The notes under the pieces are model-generated. The model was not told where the DNA came from, did not search any database, and saw only the letters and a list, made by a program, of their open reading frames with translations. This document shows positions 1 to 12,102 of a DNA stretch of 64,000 bases, one piece after another (position 1 is the first letter of the stretch; every line of letters begins with the position of its first letter). Source of the DNA: JBBDWK01 sp040902885 (lineage in GTDB: Bacteria; Acidobacteriota; Terriglobia; Bryobacterales; Bryobacteraceae); the NCBI GenBank assembly GCA_040902885.1, contig JBBDWK010000068.1, positions 41,068-105,067 on the forward strand, read 5' to 3'. The translations under genes were made by a program, and so were the position numbers.

Positions 1-1
1 C

Positions 2-493
2 ATTGAACGCGAAGGCGCCGCCATATACAACACCGCCGTCCTCATCGACCGCGCCGGAAAGGTGAGCGGGAAGTATCGCAAGGTGTATCTGCCGCGCGAA
101 GAAATCGAAGGCGGGCTCACGCCGGGCAACGACTATCCGGTCTTTGAGACCGATTTCGGCAAAGTGGGCGTGATGATCTGCTGGGACGTTCAGTACGCCG
201 ACCCGGCCCGAGCTCTCGCGGTGCGCGGGGCCGAGCTGATCCTGATGCCGATCTGGGGAGGCAACGAAGCTCTCGGGAAGGCCCGCGCCATCGAGAATCA
301 CGTCTTCCTCGCAACTTCGGGCTACGGCTATCCCACCTATGTGATGGATCCCGACGGCGAGATTCTATCCCTGGCGCGGGAGGTGGGTTCGGCCGCGACG
401 GCCACCATCGACCTGAACCGCCGGTACCCCGACCCTTGGCTGGGCGACATGCGCGCCCGCTTTATGAAAGAACTTCGGCGCGATCTTCGCTGA
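2..493 (+). CDS. carbon-nitrogen hydrolase (nitrilase superfamily), C-terminal part
   Basis: Hydrolyses a non-peptide C-N bond (amide, nitrile or N-carbamoyl) in the cytoplasm; the substrate cannot be read from the sequence. The reading frame is open from base 2, so the gene begins before the window. Visible parts are the catalytic lysine region (KVYLP), the nucleophile Cys in MICWD, the following ILMPIWGG strand and the AIENHVF helix. The first catalytic Glu lies upstream of the window. It ends by converging on the LuxR-type regulator gene with a 32-base overlap. The family is clear; the subfamily is not. Confidence 0.88.
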   Translation: MEREGAAIYNTAVLIDRAGKVSGKYRKVYLPREEIEGGLTPGNDYPVFETDFGKVGVMICWDVQYADPARALAVRGAELILMPIWGGNEALGKARAIENHVFLATSGYGYPTYVMDPDGEILSLAREVGSAATATIDLNRRYPDPWLGDMRARFMKELRRDLR

Positions 494-1058
494 CGCTGCC
501 GCCCAGGAACTGAACGGCCGCCCGCACGCGGCCGTTCACCCGCAGCTTCTGGTAGATGTGGTTCAGGTGGCTTTTCACGGTCAGCTCGGAAACCAGCAGC
601 TCCCGTGCAATCTGTTTGTTGGCGAAGCCGCGCGCCACCAGCCGCAGCACGTCCTTTTCGCGCTCGGTAAGCGCGCGCGACGAGGCATCCATCCGGCCGT
701 AGGCCGTTATCTCGCGCAGATGGACGAACAGGTCGTCCGCCGTGGCCGTTTTTCGGAGACAGCTTGTGGCGCCGCGCTCCGCGATGCGCTGCGCAAACCG
801 CTCGAACGGCGGATTCACTAGCGCGACCACGTGCAACTCCGGAAAATTTCGTCTAAAAACGCCCAGGTGAAGCAGGTGATGCTCGGACGTCAGGTCATAC
901 AACAGGACATCCACCTTCTGACTGCGCAAGCGGTCCTGGAGAGAATCGGGGTCGACGCAACCGCCCGGGAAATCGAACTCGCTTTGAGCGGCGAACGCGG
1001 CTTCCAGGCCTTTTAGATAGACCAATTCTTGGACACAAGCGAAAACTTGAGCGGGCAT
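462..1058 (-). CDS. LuxR/NarL-type response regulator
   Basis: Transcription regulator of 198 residues. The N-terminal part (about 1-120) resembles a receiver: a beta-strand ending in LLYDLTS puts an Asp at the usual phospho-acceptor position. However, the acidic pair near the N-terminus is not obvious, so it may be a degenerate receiver. The C-terminal part (about 130-190) is a GerE/LuxR helix-turn-helix with LTEREKDVLRLVARG, NKQIARELLVSELTVKSHLNHIYQKL. No adjacent histidine kinase is present. Its 3' end overlaps the end of the nitrilase gene on the other strand. Target genes are unknown. Confidence 0.88.
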   Translation of the reverse strand: MPAQVFACVQELVYLKGLEAAFAAQSEFDFPGGCVDPDSLQDRLRSQKVDVLLYDLTSEHHLLHLGVFRRNFPELHVVALVNPPFERFAQRIAERGATSCLRKTATADDLFVHLREITAYGRMDASSRALTEREKDVLRLVARGFANKQIARELLVSELTVKSHLNHIYQKLRVNGRVRAAVQFLGGSVSEDRAEVLS

Positions 1059-1081
1059 GAGCTAGTAAGTTCTAAAAAAGA

Positions 1082-1636
1082 TCATTGCTGCTGCTGCAAA
1101 ATCATCTCAAACGTCCTGGCCTTCGGCTCGGCCAGCAGTCGGTCGATCTCGCGATGCAGGCCGGGTCCCGCAAACACGTCATGGGTCATTGGATTATGGG
1201 GATAATCGCTGCGAATCTGCCCGTGCGTATCGATTACGAAAAGATGCGGAAACCGTACCATCGGCCTATCGGGAGTAATCTTCATGTAAGAAGCGGTAAC
1301 CTGCCCGCAATCGAAAAGCACCGGCGAGGTGATCTTGTGCTTCGCCAGGTAGGCGTTTACCGAAGTCATATTGTCCGGCAAGGTTACGATGGAAAGAACG
1401 GCGACCTTGTCGCCATACTTCGCCTTGGTCTTCTCCAGCACTTGCGCGAATGCCACGCAATCCGGACACTCCGTCTGCATGATCTCCAGCAGAACGATCC
1501 GTCCCCGATAGTCCTGAACATCGTGCTGCTGCATCCGCGAATCGGGCAGAGAGAAACCTGGGGCGCGGCGGTTCGAGAGGTCCCCGGCGGCGAAGACTCC
1601 CGCGGTAGCGATCAGGAAAAGACTGAGCGTTCGCAT
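1082..1636 (-). CDS. secreted thioredoxin-like (TlpA/AhpC-TSA) protein
   Basis: Thiol-disulfide oxidoreductase-like protein of 184 residues, probably exported: residues 1-17 form a short hydrophobic signal ending in AAG. The thioredoxin fold is marked by APGFSLPDSR, the strand GRIVLLEIMQ and a TECPDC active site (CxxC type). This is followed by the cis-Pro-containing PHLFVIDTHGQI. An in-frame GTG directly before the ATG is an alternative start. It precedes the LuxR-type regulator gene on the same strand and follows mtnA at a short distance. The redox partner is unknown. Confidence 0.85.
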   Translation of the reverse strand: MRTLSLFLIATAGVFAAGDLSNRRAPGFSLPDSRMQQHDVQDYRGRIVLLEIMQTECPDCVAFAQVLEKTKAKYGDKVAVLSIVTLPDNMTSVNAYLAKHKITSPVLFDCGQVTASYMKITPDRPMVRFPHLFVIDTHGQIRSDYPHNPMTHDVFAGPGLHREIDRLLAEPKARTFEMILQQQQ

Positions 1637-1646
1637 CACGCCTAAC

Positions 1647-2657
1647 TTAGCACATCAGGTCCTTGAGCGATTTTTCGTACGGCGGGCGCGCCACGCCGCG
1701 CTCCGTAATTATAGCCGTTACGTACCGGCTGGGAGTCACATCGAAGGCCGGGTTCTCGACGGCGGTGCCCTCCGGCGCTATCCGCACGCCGAACACGTGA
1801 GTCACTTCGCCGGCCGGGCGCTGCTCGATGGGAATCTCGTCGCCGCTCGCGAGGCTCAGGTCCATGGTGGAAACCGGCGCCGCCACATAGAACGGAATGT
1901 TGTTCTCCTTCGCCAGCACCGCCACCGAATACGTTCCCACCTTGTTGGCCACATCCCCGTTGGCCGCGACGCGGTCCGCGCCCACCACCACGCACCCGAT
2001 CCGCCCGGACTTCAGAAAATGCCCCGCCATGTTGTCCGTGATCAGCGTCGCCGGGATGCCGTCCTGTTGCAGCTCCCAAACCGTGAGGCGCGCCCCTTGC
2101 AGGAACGGGCGCGTCTCATCGGCGAAAACGTCCACCCTTTTTCCGGAACAGATGGCCGCGCGAATCACGCCGAGCGCCGTTCCGTAGCCCGCGGTCGCGA
2201 GCGCCCCGGCGTTGCAGTGCGTCAGCACGGTCTTGCCGTCGGGAACCAGGGGCGCGCCATTGCGTCCGATGGCTTCGTTGATGGCGATGTCCTCCAGGCG
2301 GATCTGCCGCGCCTCTTCGACCAGCCGGGCGCGCACCTCCTCCACCGGCCGGCCTTCCAGAGACTCGTACAGTTCCTTCATGCGGTCCAGCGCCCAAAAC
2401 AGGTTTACCGCCGTGGGCCGGGTATGGGCCAGAGTGTCGCAAATCGCATCGATGCCGTCGTCGGAATGAAGGACACCCAGGGCGACTCCCATGGCTGCCG
2501 CCACCCCGATGGCCGGCGCCCCCCGGATGACCATGCCCCGGATCGCCTCGGCCACCTCCTGGTAGGTCCGGCACGTGACATACACCGTGTCGCGCGGCAG
2601 CTTCGTCTGGTCGATCATGACGACGCCCGCCTCGGTCCACTGAATCGTTTCTACCAT
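1647..2657 (-). CDS. mtnA: S-methyl-5-thioribose-1-phosphate isomerase
   Basis: Converts 5-methylthioribose-1-phosphate to 5-methylthioribulose-1-phosphate in methionine salvage. The protein is 336 residues, normal for the family. Diagnostic segments are VIRGAPAIGVAAAMG near residue 40, the catalytic-Cys segment THCNAGALATAGYGTALG and the catalytic-Asp segment VVGADRVAANGDVANKVGTY. The frame is open much further upstream, but that part reads as antisense or overlap with the CPBP protease gene. The ATG at 2657 gives the family N-terminus METIQW-like and overlaps the preceding stop by 7 bases. No other methionine-salvage gene is in the window. Confidence 0.95.
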   Translation of the reverse strand: MVETIQWTEAGVVMIDQTKLPRDTVYVTCRTYQEVAEAIRGMVIRGAPAIGVAAAMGVALGVLHSDDGIDAICDTLAHTRPTAVNLFWALDRMKELYESLEGRPVEEVRARLVEEARQIRLEDIAINEAIGRNGAPLVPDGKTVLTHCNAGALATAGYGTALGVIRAAICSGKRVDVFADETRPFLQGARLTVWELQQDGIPATLITDNMAGHFLKSGRIGCVVVGADRVAANGDVANKVGTYSVAVLAKENNIPFYVAAPVSTMDLSLASGDEIPIEQRPAGEVTHVFGVRIAPEGTAVENPAFDVTPSRYVTAIITERGVARPPYEKSLKDLMC

Positions 2658-3367
2658 GCGTTGGGTAAATGCCTCCACTGCGTGAGAAGTGAGATAAAGA
2701 ACGTGAGATTGTACGCGGCGTGGGCGGCAGTAGCCGCCATGGTCGAGCCCGTGCGGTGCCGGATCCATCCGAATGCCATTCCGGCGAGAGTGACCAGCAG
2801 GCCGTGCCGCCATGAAAACGCGTACTGTTGCAGGTGCAGCAGCCCGAACGGCAGGGCCGCCAGAAGAATGCCCGGCGCGGTTCCCAGAGAGCGCACCAGC
2901 AGCGGCTGGAGGAATCCGCGGAAGGCAAGTTCTTCGAAGAAGGGTCCCAGCGTGACGGCGAATATGCCCACCAGAACGACGCTGCGCCGGTCGGCAAGCA
3001 GTTCTCGCATCGGCGTCTCGATATCCGGGGTTTGCAGCAGCGCTCCAACCATGGCCACGGCAAGCGCCAGCCCGATTCCCTGCAAGGCGAGGATGCCCAG
3101 ACTTTCCTCCGGCCGCACCCATCCCAAGGATTCCCAGAACGGGCGCCGGTACTGCACGCGGATGATTCCGTACAAAGCCAGCAACAGCAGCCCATACCCG
3201 GTGAACTGCGAGGAAATGAGCATTTCCGCACGGGTTTCGGGACGAAGGCGAATCAGTTGTGTGAATCCGAGCACCAGCAGATGGCCCAGCAGCATCGCGG
3301 GCAGCGTCAGCGCCACGAAAAGCGCAATATCCTGATATCTCCAGAAGGCCTCTTGGGTTCGGGCCAT
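2651..3367 (-). CDS. CPBP family intramembrane glutamic protease
   Basis: Predicted integral membrane metal-independent protease (Abi/CAAX-protease type), 238 residues with several hydrophobic segments. The three family motifs are present in order: EELAFRG (EExxxR), then a His in GLLHLQQ (FxxxH-like), then HAAYNL (HxxxN/B). Substrates are unknown; members process prenylated proteins, bacteriocins or regulate membrane stress. It is translationally coupled to mtnA downstream (7-base overlap) and starts 6 bases after the stop of the deoxyhypusine-synthase-like gene. Confidence 0.88.
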   Translation of the reverse strand: MARTQEAFWRYQDIALFVALTLPAMLLGHLLVLGFTQLIRLRPETRAEMLISSQFTGYGLLLLALYGIIRVQYRRPFWESLGWVRPEESLGILALQGIGLALAVAMVGALLQTPDIETPMRELLADRRSVVLVGIFAVTLGPFFEELAFRGFLQPLLVRSLGTAPGILLAALPFGLLHLQQYAFSWRHGLLVTLAGMAFGWIRHRTGSTMAATAAHAAYNLTFFISLLTQWRHLPNAW

Positions 3368-3373
3368 GTGCGC

Positions 3374-4332
3374 CTACTCCGGCTCCATTTCCGCCAGCGT
3401 TGCCGCCAGAAGAGGCAGCATCAACTCGTGATGCCCGGTGAGCGAATATCCGCGTCCGCCCGAGCCGGCATGCGGTCTCTCCACTACATTTACGCGCGGA
3501 CGGTAGTGTTGCAGAAAGTCCAGATTCACCGTGGTGAACTCAGCAAGCGAATGTCCAAGGTTTCGTACGGTCGAGACCGCTTTGAGAAACACTTCCGGCA
3601 GGACCACGGCCGAGCCGGCGTTCAGGTACACGCCGCCGCCGTCCAGTTCGCGCACTAGCGAGCAGAGCAGGCGGAAATCGCGATGCGTGGCGCTTCCCAG
3701 CGCGGCTGGATTGACGGCGGGATGGGTGTGCGTCGTATCGGTTCCCATGGCAATGTGAACCGTAACCGGAACCGCGCGTCGCCAAGCCTGAAGCAGCAGG
3801 CTGCTCTCCGCATACGGCGCCGCCGCGATGCAGGAGAGCTTCTGTCCCAGCGCCTCGCCCAGGCCTATGGTGTGACGCTCGGCCTCGTCGGCGGCGGCAT
3901 TCATCTCGCGACCCGTCTCTTCGGCCGCGCCGAACCGCCCATCCGGCAGCACCGCCTCCACATCCTCGCTGGTATGCCCTGCTATTGCGATCTCAAAATC
4001 GTGGATAGCGGCCGATCCGTTCATGGCAAAGGCCGTGGCATAGCCCCGCTCCATGAGGTCGATGAGTACCGGCGAAAGGCCGCACTTGATGACGTGCCCG
4101 CCTAGGCCCCACACGATCGCGCGCCGTTCGCGCCGCGCTGCGTGCAACGCCTGGAGCACTTCGCGAAAGGCATCTCCGGCAAGGATGGCGGGAAGAGAAT
4201 CGAGCCACCCTCGCATCCCGCCGCCTTTTCGATAGCGTTTGGCGAAGCTTTCCACGCGCACTTTGCCGCCGCGCTCCGCGATGGGCACGGTATGCAGGCC
4301 GCCAAGCGCCAGCGGCTGTATGGGGTAGCGGC

Positions 4333-4336
<4 letters not shown>
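3374..4336 (-). CDS. conserved protein, possibly deoxyhypusine-synthase-like
   Basis: A 320-residue cytoplasmic protein I cannot name with certainty. It has a nucleotide-binding-like centre (WGLGGHVIKCGLSP), then AMNGSAAIHDFEIAIAG, TSEDV, a conserved HIAMGTDTTHTHP segment and GGGVYLNAGSAVVLPEVF. The arrangement recalls deoxyhypusine/homospermidine-synthase-like Rossmann proteins. The lysine that forms the enzyme-substrate intermediate in true deoxyhypusine synthase is not obvious in the GSAVVLPE segment. It overlaps uvrA by 4 bases (ATGA), so it is probably cotranscribed with uvrA. The coding call is firm; the family assignment is tentative. Confidence 0.72.
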
Positions 4337-7107
<2,771 letters not shown>

Positions 7108-7307
7108 AGTGGGAGTCGGGAGGGAGGCCCAGCTTCTATTGTGGCGCGCGGCGCGTAGCGGCGCAAATACGAAACTTCAGCTTGACGCAGCAGCACGCAG
7201 ACTGAGCCGCGACTGTAAGGAGCGGTTGCAGGGTGCCCGGACCGCTTCCTACGGGCGCGGCTCAGAAAAAGCTTATGCGCACCCCCGGCAGAAACGCGGA
7301 AGCGGCG

Positions 7308-9191
7308 CTACTGCAATTTCCAGGCGTCGTCGAACAGCCCGGCCAGCGCCACCCGGTCTTCCGGCCCAAGAATTGCGTAGTCGCCCAAGCGGGGGAACAG
7401 CAGGGCGTTGGTGCCGCGAAATTCTTTCTCATGAAAGGTGTGGCCGCTGTTGACGACCACATAGCGCTTTGGGTTGAGCGGATTGGGATAAATCAGGACC
7501 GGCATGTGGTCGCCCGCCGGAAACTTCCGCGAGCCAACTTGAACGAACTGTGTATTCCATTGGATGGGAAGGCGCGCCGCGATGCGGGCGAGAACGTTGT
7601 TGCTTCCCGGATCGCCGAAGAGAATCAGATTGTAATCCGCAATGTCCCCGTCCGAGACTTTCGCGTCGTCCCGCACAAGCACGTCCCCTCGGAGCCACTT
7701 CGCGAACTCCCTGGAAAACAGATCGAAGGCCGCCATGGCGCGGTCGTGTACCTTGGGATGGAGGGGTTCGCCGGTGGGGCGCACGCAAAGGAAAGGACCG
7801 CGAAACGCGTCGTCAATCGGTCCTTGCAGCCCATGCACTTTTCTCAGCCCGGCATCGCCCGAAGACGCCGCCTGCCATTTGCCCTGCCTCTTTTCGAGCG
7901 CCGCATGGAAGGGCAGCTTCTGGCCGTCGATATCGATGCCCGATCCTTTGTCGAGTTTGAGCCGGGCCACGTTTTTAGTCCGGATGGTCAACGCGCCGCT
8001 CTCGCTTTTGACGGCATCCACTTCGACCCGCCCGTAATGCTTTTCTAGACCTTCAACTTCGACCCAATAGGACCGGTTAAAGCGCGTCGTATAGGTTACG
8101 AAGCGGATACGCTCGGGCGGCTTCCTCCCCATGCGTACGGCCACTTCGATGAACTCGTCCGATTCGTGCTTGCTATCGACGTGAAACTTGTGGCCGATCT
8201 GGGGGCCGACCAGGAACAGCGCACGCAGGTCCGTCCCCGTCCAGCGGAACGGGGGTTCGGCTTTGAAGTGAAAACCTTCTCGCGTGAGCTGCTCGCGGAT
8301 GTTCACCGACGCGGTCAGTTGCGCATCCAACTCGCCGCCATAGCCGACCGTGGGGACGTTGAACGCGTTGAGCGCGTAATCGACCGCGTCATAGATATGC
8401 AGCGGCGCGGCCTGGTAGGGCGGCAGATCGGGTTGCTTTGCGTACTTTACCGTATCGGTAAAGCCGGCTCCGGCTTCGATGGCCGCCCATCGGTCCGGAT
8501 AGTGCAACCCGATGTGCCACGTTCCGGCGCCGCCCATGGAGAAGCCACGAAGGACAATGCGATCGTCGTCAATCCGGTAGCGCTTTTTGACGGCGGCAAT
8601 GGCCTCCATCACGTCGGTTTCGCCCGCCCACCGGTAGGCATTATTGGTACGGCCGAAGACTTCGAGCTGGATGAAATTCTGCGCGGGCGGAGCCGGTTTG
8701 CCGAGATCTTGCGCGGCGAGGAAACTGACTTCGTTCAGTCTCGCGTTGCGGCCATGCAGGATGACGTCGAGCCGCACGCTGCGTTTGGCGTCATAGCTTT
8801 CCGGCACGACCACGGCATAAGGCTGGAGACTGCCGTCCACGCGCGAGCGGTAGGCCAGGGAAACGCGGCCTTTGCGATTCTTCCATGAAGCCTGCCCGCG
8901 CTCCAGTTCTTTCGCCCGCTCCAGGCCTCGCGCGAGCACGGCCAGCGTGTCCGCGACCGTCTCTTTCCTGAAAAACTCTTCGTCGTAGCGGAGAATCCAC
9001 TCTCCGGCTTTCCGATAAATCGCGACGTCCGCCAGAAGCTCGGGGTCCGCGCCGCGGGTTTCCAGCTTCCGGACCGCATCCGTCAGTTCGGTGAGGCGTG
9101 CGCGGATCTGCTCGCGCTGTTGCGCGGTGGGAGGAAAGGGCTGCGCCAGGGCGGCGCCGGCCGCAAGGAGTATGGCGAGGACGTTTCGCAT
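7308..9191 (-). CDS. secreted alpha/beta-hydrolase (prolyl-oligopeptidase/esterase type)
   Basis: Exported serine hydrolase of 627 residues. The ATG at 9191 gives a clear signal peptide (MRNVLAILLAAGAALAQ); the longer open frame upstream is antisense to the dehydratase gene. An N-terminal helical region (about 20-130) is followed by an alpha/beta-hydrolase core. That core holds the nucleophile elbow GFSMGG, a preceding DVILHGRN oxyanion strand, and a late His in IGHKFHVD. A C-terminal extension of about 250 residues contains a second domain (LILFGDPGSNNVLARI) common in such multi-domain esterases. Substrate is unknown, perhaps a polysaccharide ester or peptide. It is divergent from the dehydratase gene with 61 bases between the starts. 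Confidence 0.85.
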   Translation of the reverse strand: MRNVLAILLAAGAALAQPFPPTAQQREQIRARLTELTDAVRKLETRGADPELLADVAIYRKAGEWILRYDEEFFRKETVADTLAVLARGLERAKELERGQASWKNRKGRVSLAYRSRVDGSLQPYAVVVPESYDAKRSVRLDVILHGRNARLNEVSFLAAQDLGKPAPPAQNFIQLEVFGRTNNAYRWAGETDVMEAIAAVKKRYRIDDDRIVLRGFSMGGAGTWHIGLHYPDRWAAIEAGAGFTDTVKYAKQPDLPPYQAAPLHIYDAVDYALNAFNVPTVGYGGELDAQLTASVNIREQLTREGFHFKAEPPFRWTGTDLRALFLVGPQIGHKFHVDSKHESDEFIEVAVRMGRKPPERIRFVTYTTRFNRSYWVEVEGLEKHYGRVEVDAVKSESGALTIRTKNVARLKLDKGSGIDIDGQKLPFHAALEKRQGKWQAASSGDAGLRKVHGLQGPIDDAFRGPFLCVRPTGEPLHPKVHDRAMAAFDLFSREFAKWLRGDVLVRDDAKVSDGDIADYNLILFGDPGSNNVLARIAARLPIQWNTQFVQVGSRKFPAGDHMPVLIYPNPLNPKRYVVVNSGHTFHEKEFRGTNALLFPRLGDYAILGPEDRVALAGLFDDAWKLQ

Positions 9192-9252
9192 CGGAACCTC
9201 GCCAGCTACGATAACATGCGTCCGCCCGCTCCGTTCCGATACATTGGAGGAA

Positions 9253-10212
9253 ATGACTGCTGCCCTCTTCCCGACTGCCCGGACCATCGAAGAAGCAAGC
9301 GAGCGCATCCGCTCCATCGCGCGGCGGACGCCCGTCCTCACCTCGCAGAGCTTCGACGCTCACGCGAACTGCGAGGTTCATTTCAAATGCGAGAACTTTC
9401 AGAAGGGCGGATCGTTCAAAATTCGCGGCGCCTCGAACCTGATTCTCTCCATTCCCAAGGCCGGCCTGGAGAAGGGCATCGTGGCGTATTCATCCGGGAA
9501 TCATGCCCAGGCGGTGGCCATCGCGGCGCGGCACGTGGGCGCGCCGGCAACCATCGTGATGCCGGCCGACGCTCCGCGCTCGAAACTGGAAGCGACGGCG
9601 GCGCAGGGCGCGCGCATCGTCACTTACGACCGTCTGCGCGAGAGCCGCGAGGAGATTGCCGCGCGCATCCTGGAAGAATCCGGCGCCACCCTGGTGCCTC
9701 CCTTCGATCATCCCTGCATCATGGCGGGGCAGGGAACCACGGCGCGCGAGTTTCTCGAACAGGCGCCAGGCATCGAGGCGCTGATCACTCCCGTAGGCGG
9801 GGGCGGGCTGCTCTCGGGTTGCGCCGTGGCTGCGCGCGCAGGGAAGCCGTCAATTCGCATTTTGGGCGCCGAACCCGAGCTGTCTAACGACACGTTCTTG
9901 TCGCTTCAGGCGGGCCGCCACGTGGAGGTCGATCCTTCGAGAACCATCGCCGACGGCCTGCGCGCGCCTACTCCCGGTAAGCTGACGTTTCCCGTGATTC
10001 AGAGCCACGTCGAGCGCATCCTGCTGGTCAGCGAAGACGAGATTCGGGCCACGGTGAAGTTCCTGCTGACGCGCATGAAGATTCTGGTGGAGCCGAGCGG
10101 CGCGGTTGCCGCCGCGGCCGTGTTCTTTCGCAAGCTGCCGGAGGAGATCCGGTCCGTGGGCGTGGTGCTGTCGGGAGGAAACGTGGACTTCGATCAGCTT
10201 GTCCGCTACTAA
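9253..10212 (+). CDS. PLP-dependent threonine dehydratase / serine racemase-like enzyme
   Basis: Fold-type II pyridoxal-phosphate enzyme, 319 residues, single catalytic domain with no ACT regulatory domain. The PLP lysine is in GSFKIRGA (about residue 54), followed by YSSGNHAQAVA and the phosphate-binding glycine loop PVGGGGLLSG. The C-terminal SGGNVD motif is typical of threo-3-hydroxyaspartate lyase/serine racemase-like members and catabolic threonine dehydratases. The ATG at 9253 is preceded closely by GGAGG; an earlier in-frame ATG lies in sequence antisense to the esterase gene. It deaminates or racemises a hydroxy amino acid; which one cannot be decided. Confidence 0.88.
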   Translation: MTAALFPTARTIEEASERIRSIARRTPVLTSQSFDAHANCEVHFKCENFQKGGSFKIRGASNLILSIPKAGLEKGIVAYSSGNHAQAVAIAARHVGAPATIVMPADAPRSKLEATAAQGARIVTYDRLRESREEIAARILEESGATLVPPFDHPCIMAGQGTTAREFLEQAPGIEALITPVGGGGLLSGCAVAARAGKPSIRILGAEPELSNDTFLSLQAGRHVEVDPSRTIADGLRAPTPGKLTFPVIQSHVERILLVSEDEIRATVKFLLTRMKILVEPSGAVAAAAVFFRKLPEEIRSVGVVLSGGNVDFDQLVRY

Positions 10213-10303
10213 GAGGACTAAGCGCTCTGGACGTGCGTGGCGACAGAACGGCCGCCCGAGCGTAAGAGTGGCTTGGTACCATCGAAACAGAGGGAAATCT
10301 GCT

Positions 10304-10567
10304 ATGACCGTTCATCTCGATTGGCCGCCCGACGTTGTTGCTCGCCTCAGCGAAGAAGCACGTCAGCGGGGGCTGTCTTTCGACGCGTACGTGCTCCAAG
10401 CCGTTCTTGAACGGAAGCCTCAGAACGGGACTCCCGCCCCCGGTGAAGCCGAGAGGCAGCGGGCTCGCGAAGAAGCGGGCCGAAGCATTCGCGAACTTCG
10501 CAAGGGCAACGTCCTCGGACCGGATCTCAGCACTCGCGACCTTATTGAAGAGGGTCGGCGTTTTTGA
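10304..10567 (+). CDS. antitoxin of a VapBC-like pair
   Basis: Small 87-residue protein directly upstream of a PIN-domain toxin and overlapping it by 4 bases. The N-terminal half (VHLDWPPDVVARLSEEARQRGLSFDAYVLQAV) looks like a short strand plus two helices, as in ribbon-helix-helix antitoxins. The C-terminal half is charged and probably wraps the toxin. It would neutralise the toxin and autorepress the operon. The antitoxin identification rests mainly on position, size and overlap. Confidence 0.75.
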   Translation: MTVHLDWPPDVVARLSEEARQRGLSFDAYVLQAVLERKPQNGTPAPGEAERQRAREEAGRSIRELRKGNVLGPDLSTRDLIEEGRRF

Positions 10568-10983
10568 GTGCTTTCGTTCTTGACGCGTCGATCACAGCTG
10601 CCTGGTGCTTCGAGGATCAGGGCACTCCCTACACGGATGCCGTCCTTCAGGCAGTTATCGACGGAGCGGATGTCTTCGTTCCCGCCATTTGGAGAGTCGA
10701 AGTCGCGAATGTGCTTGTAGTTGCCGAGCGGCGGAAAAAGATTGTACCCGAGAAAAGCGCGCGGTTCATCCAAGAGCTACAGCGATTTACGATTATCGTG
10801 GACGTTGACGGTCTGAATGAGGTGTTTAACGCCGTTATCAGCCACGCAAGGCTGTACCAGCGGAGCGCCTACGACGCTTCATATCTGGAGGTTGCTCATC
10901 GTCGTGGGCTTCCTTTCGCTACGAAGGATAAGCCGCTCAGGGCTGCCGCGGACGCACTTCGGATTTCGGTTTTTCAGCCGTGA
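10564..10983 (+). CDS. vapC: PIN-domain ribonuclease toxin, VapC family
   Basis: Magnesium-dependent RNase of 139 residues. The acidic PIN residues are visible: Asp in VLDAS near the N-terminus, Glu in RVEVANVL, Asp in AYDASYLEVA and Asp in FATKDKPL. Translation starts at TTG, which overlaps the antitoxin stop (TTGA), indicating coupling. VapC toxins cleave tRNA or rRNA when the antitoxin is degraded; the target here is unknown. Confidence 0.88.
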   Translation: MSAFVLDASITAAWCFEDQGTPYTDAVLQAVIDGADVFVPAIWRVEVANVLVVAERRKKIVPEKSARFIQELQRFTIIVDVDGLNEVFNAVISHARLYQRSAYDASYLEVAHRRGLPFATKDKPLRAAADALRISVFQP

Positions 10984-11075
10984 CAGCCGCGTGGGGCGCA
11001 GGGGACTGAACCGCGAAACCTGATATTCTGAAAAATAATCCCTAAAATCTTCACGTACAGGAGAAACTCCAACCG

Positions 11076-12086
11076 ATGGCAGTTAAAGTAGCGATCAACG
11101 GTTTTGGCCGCATCGGCCGTAATGTGGTCCGGGCGGGATTGAATCGCCAGGACGTCGAGTTTGTCGCGGTCAACGATCTTACGGACACTGGAACTCTGGC
11201 CCATTTGATGAAATACGACTCCGTCCTCGGGCCTCTCGATGCGGATGTCAAAGCAGAGCCGGACGCCATAATCGTCAACGGAAAACGGATCAAGGTTTTC
11301 GCCCAGAAGGATCCCGCTCAACTGGACTGGAGCTCGGTTGGGGCGGAGATCGTTGTGGAATCGACGGGAAGGTTTACCGACGCCAAGGACGCCTCCAAGC
11401 ACCTGCGGGGAACAGTCAAGAAGGTGATCATTTCGGCGCCGGCGAAGAACGAGGACATCACCGTAGTCCTCGGCGTGAACGACGGCAAGTACGACCCAGC
11501 CAAGCACAACGTCGTCTCCAACGCGTCCTGCACTACCAACTGCCTGGCTCCCCTGGTGAAGGTGCTCCATGAGAAGTTCGGAATCCAGAAGGGGTCGATG
11601 ACAACGATCCACAGCTACACCAACGACCAGAACGTCCTGGATTTTCCGCATGCGGATTTGCGCCGCGCGCGCGCCGCCGCGCTGAACATGATTCCGACCA
11701 CGACCGGGGCCGCCAAGGCCATCGGACTGGTGATGCCGGAGCTCAAGGGCAAACTGGACGGCTATGCCATGCGCGTCCCCACACCGAACGTGTCCGTGGT
11801 GGATCTGGTGGCCGTTCTCGATAAAAACACATCCACGGAAGAGGTGAACGCGGCGCTGCGCAAGGCCGCGGAAGGATCGCTGAAGGGCATCCTGGCCTAT
11901 ACGGAGGACCCCGTGGTGTCGAGCGATATGCTGCGCAATCCCAACAGCTCCATCGTGGACGCGGGGATGACGAAAGTGCTGGATGGCAACCTGGTGAAGG
12001 TTGTCTCCTGGTACGACAACGAATGGGGATATTCCTGCCGCATCGTCGACCTGATCGCGTTTCTCGCCAAGAAGGGACTGGCGTAA
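11076..12086 (+). CDS. gapA: glyceraldehyde-3-phosphate dehydrogenase, type I
   Basis: NAD(P)-dependent glycolytic enzyme producing 1,3-bisphosphoglycerate; 336 residues, standard length. The Rossmann motif INGFGRIGRNV is at the N-terminus. The catalytic Cys sits in SNASCTTNCLAPL near residue 154, and the substrate-binding THAYT-like segment appears as IHSYTNDQ. WYDNEWGYSCR marks the C-terminus. A good Shine-Dalgarno (AGGAG) lies 11 bases before the ATG. It stands alone; pgk and tpiA are not adjacent. Confidence 0.98.
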   Translation: MAVKVAINGFGRIGRNVVRAGLNRQDVEFVAVNDLTDTGTLAHLMKYDSVLGPLDADVKAEPDAIIVNGKRIKVFAQKDPAQLDWSSVGAEIVVESTGRFTDAKDASKHLRGTVKKVIISAPAKNEDITVVLGVNDGKYDPAKHNVVSNASCTTNCLAPLVKVLHEKFGIQKGSMTTIHSYTNDQNVLDFPHADLRRARAAALNMIPTTTGAAKAIGLVMPELKGKLDGYAMRVPTPNVSVVDLVAVLDKNTSTEEVNAALRKAAEGSLKGILAYTEDPVVSSDMLRNPNSSIVDAGMTKVLDGNLVKVVSWYDNEWGYSCRIVDLIAFLAKKGLA

Positions 12087-12102
12087 GTTCGAGCCGGGGG
12101 AT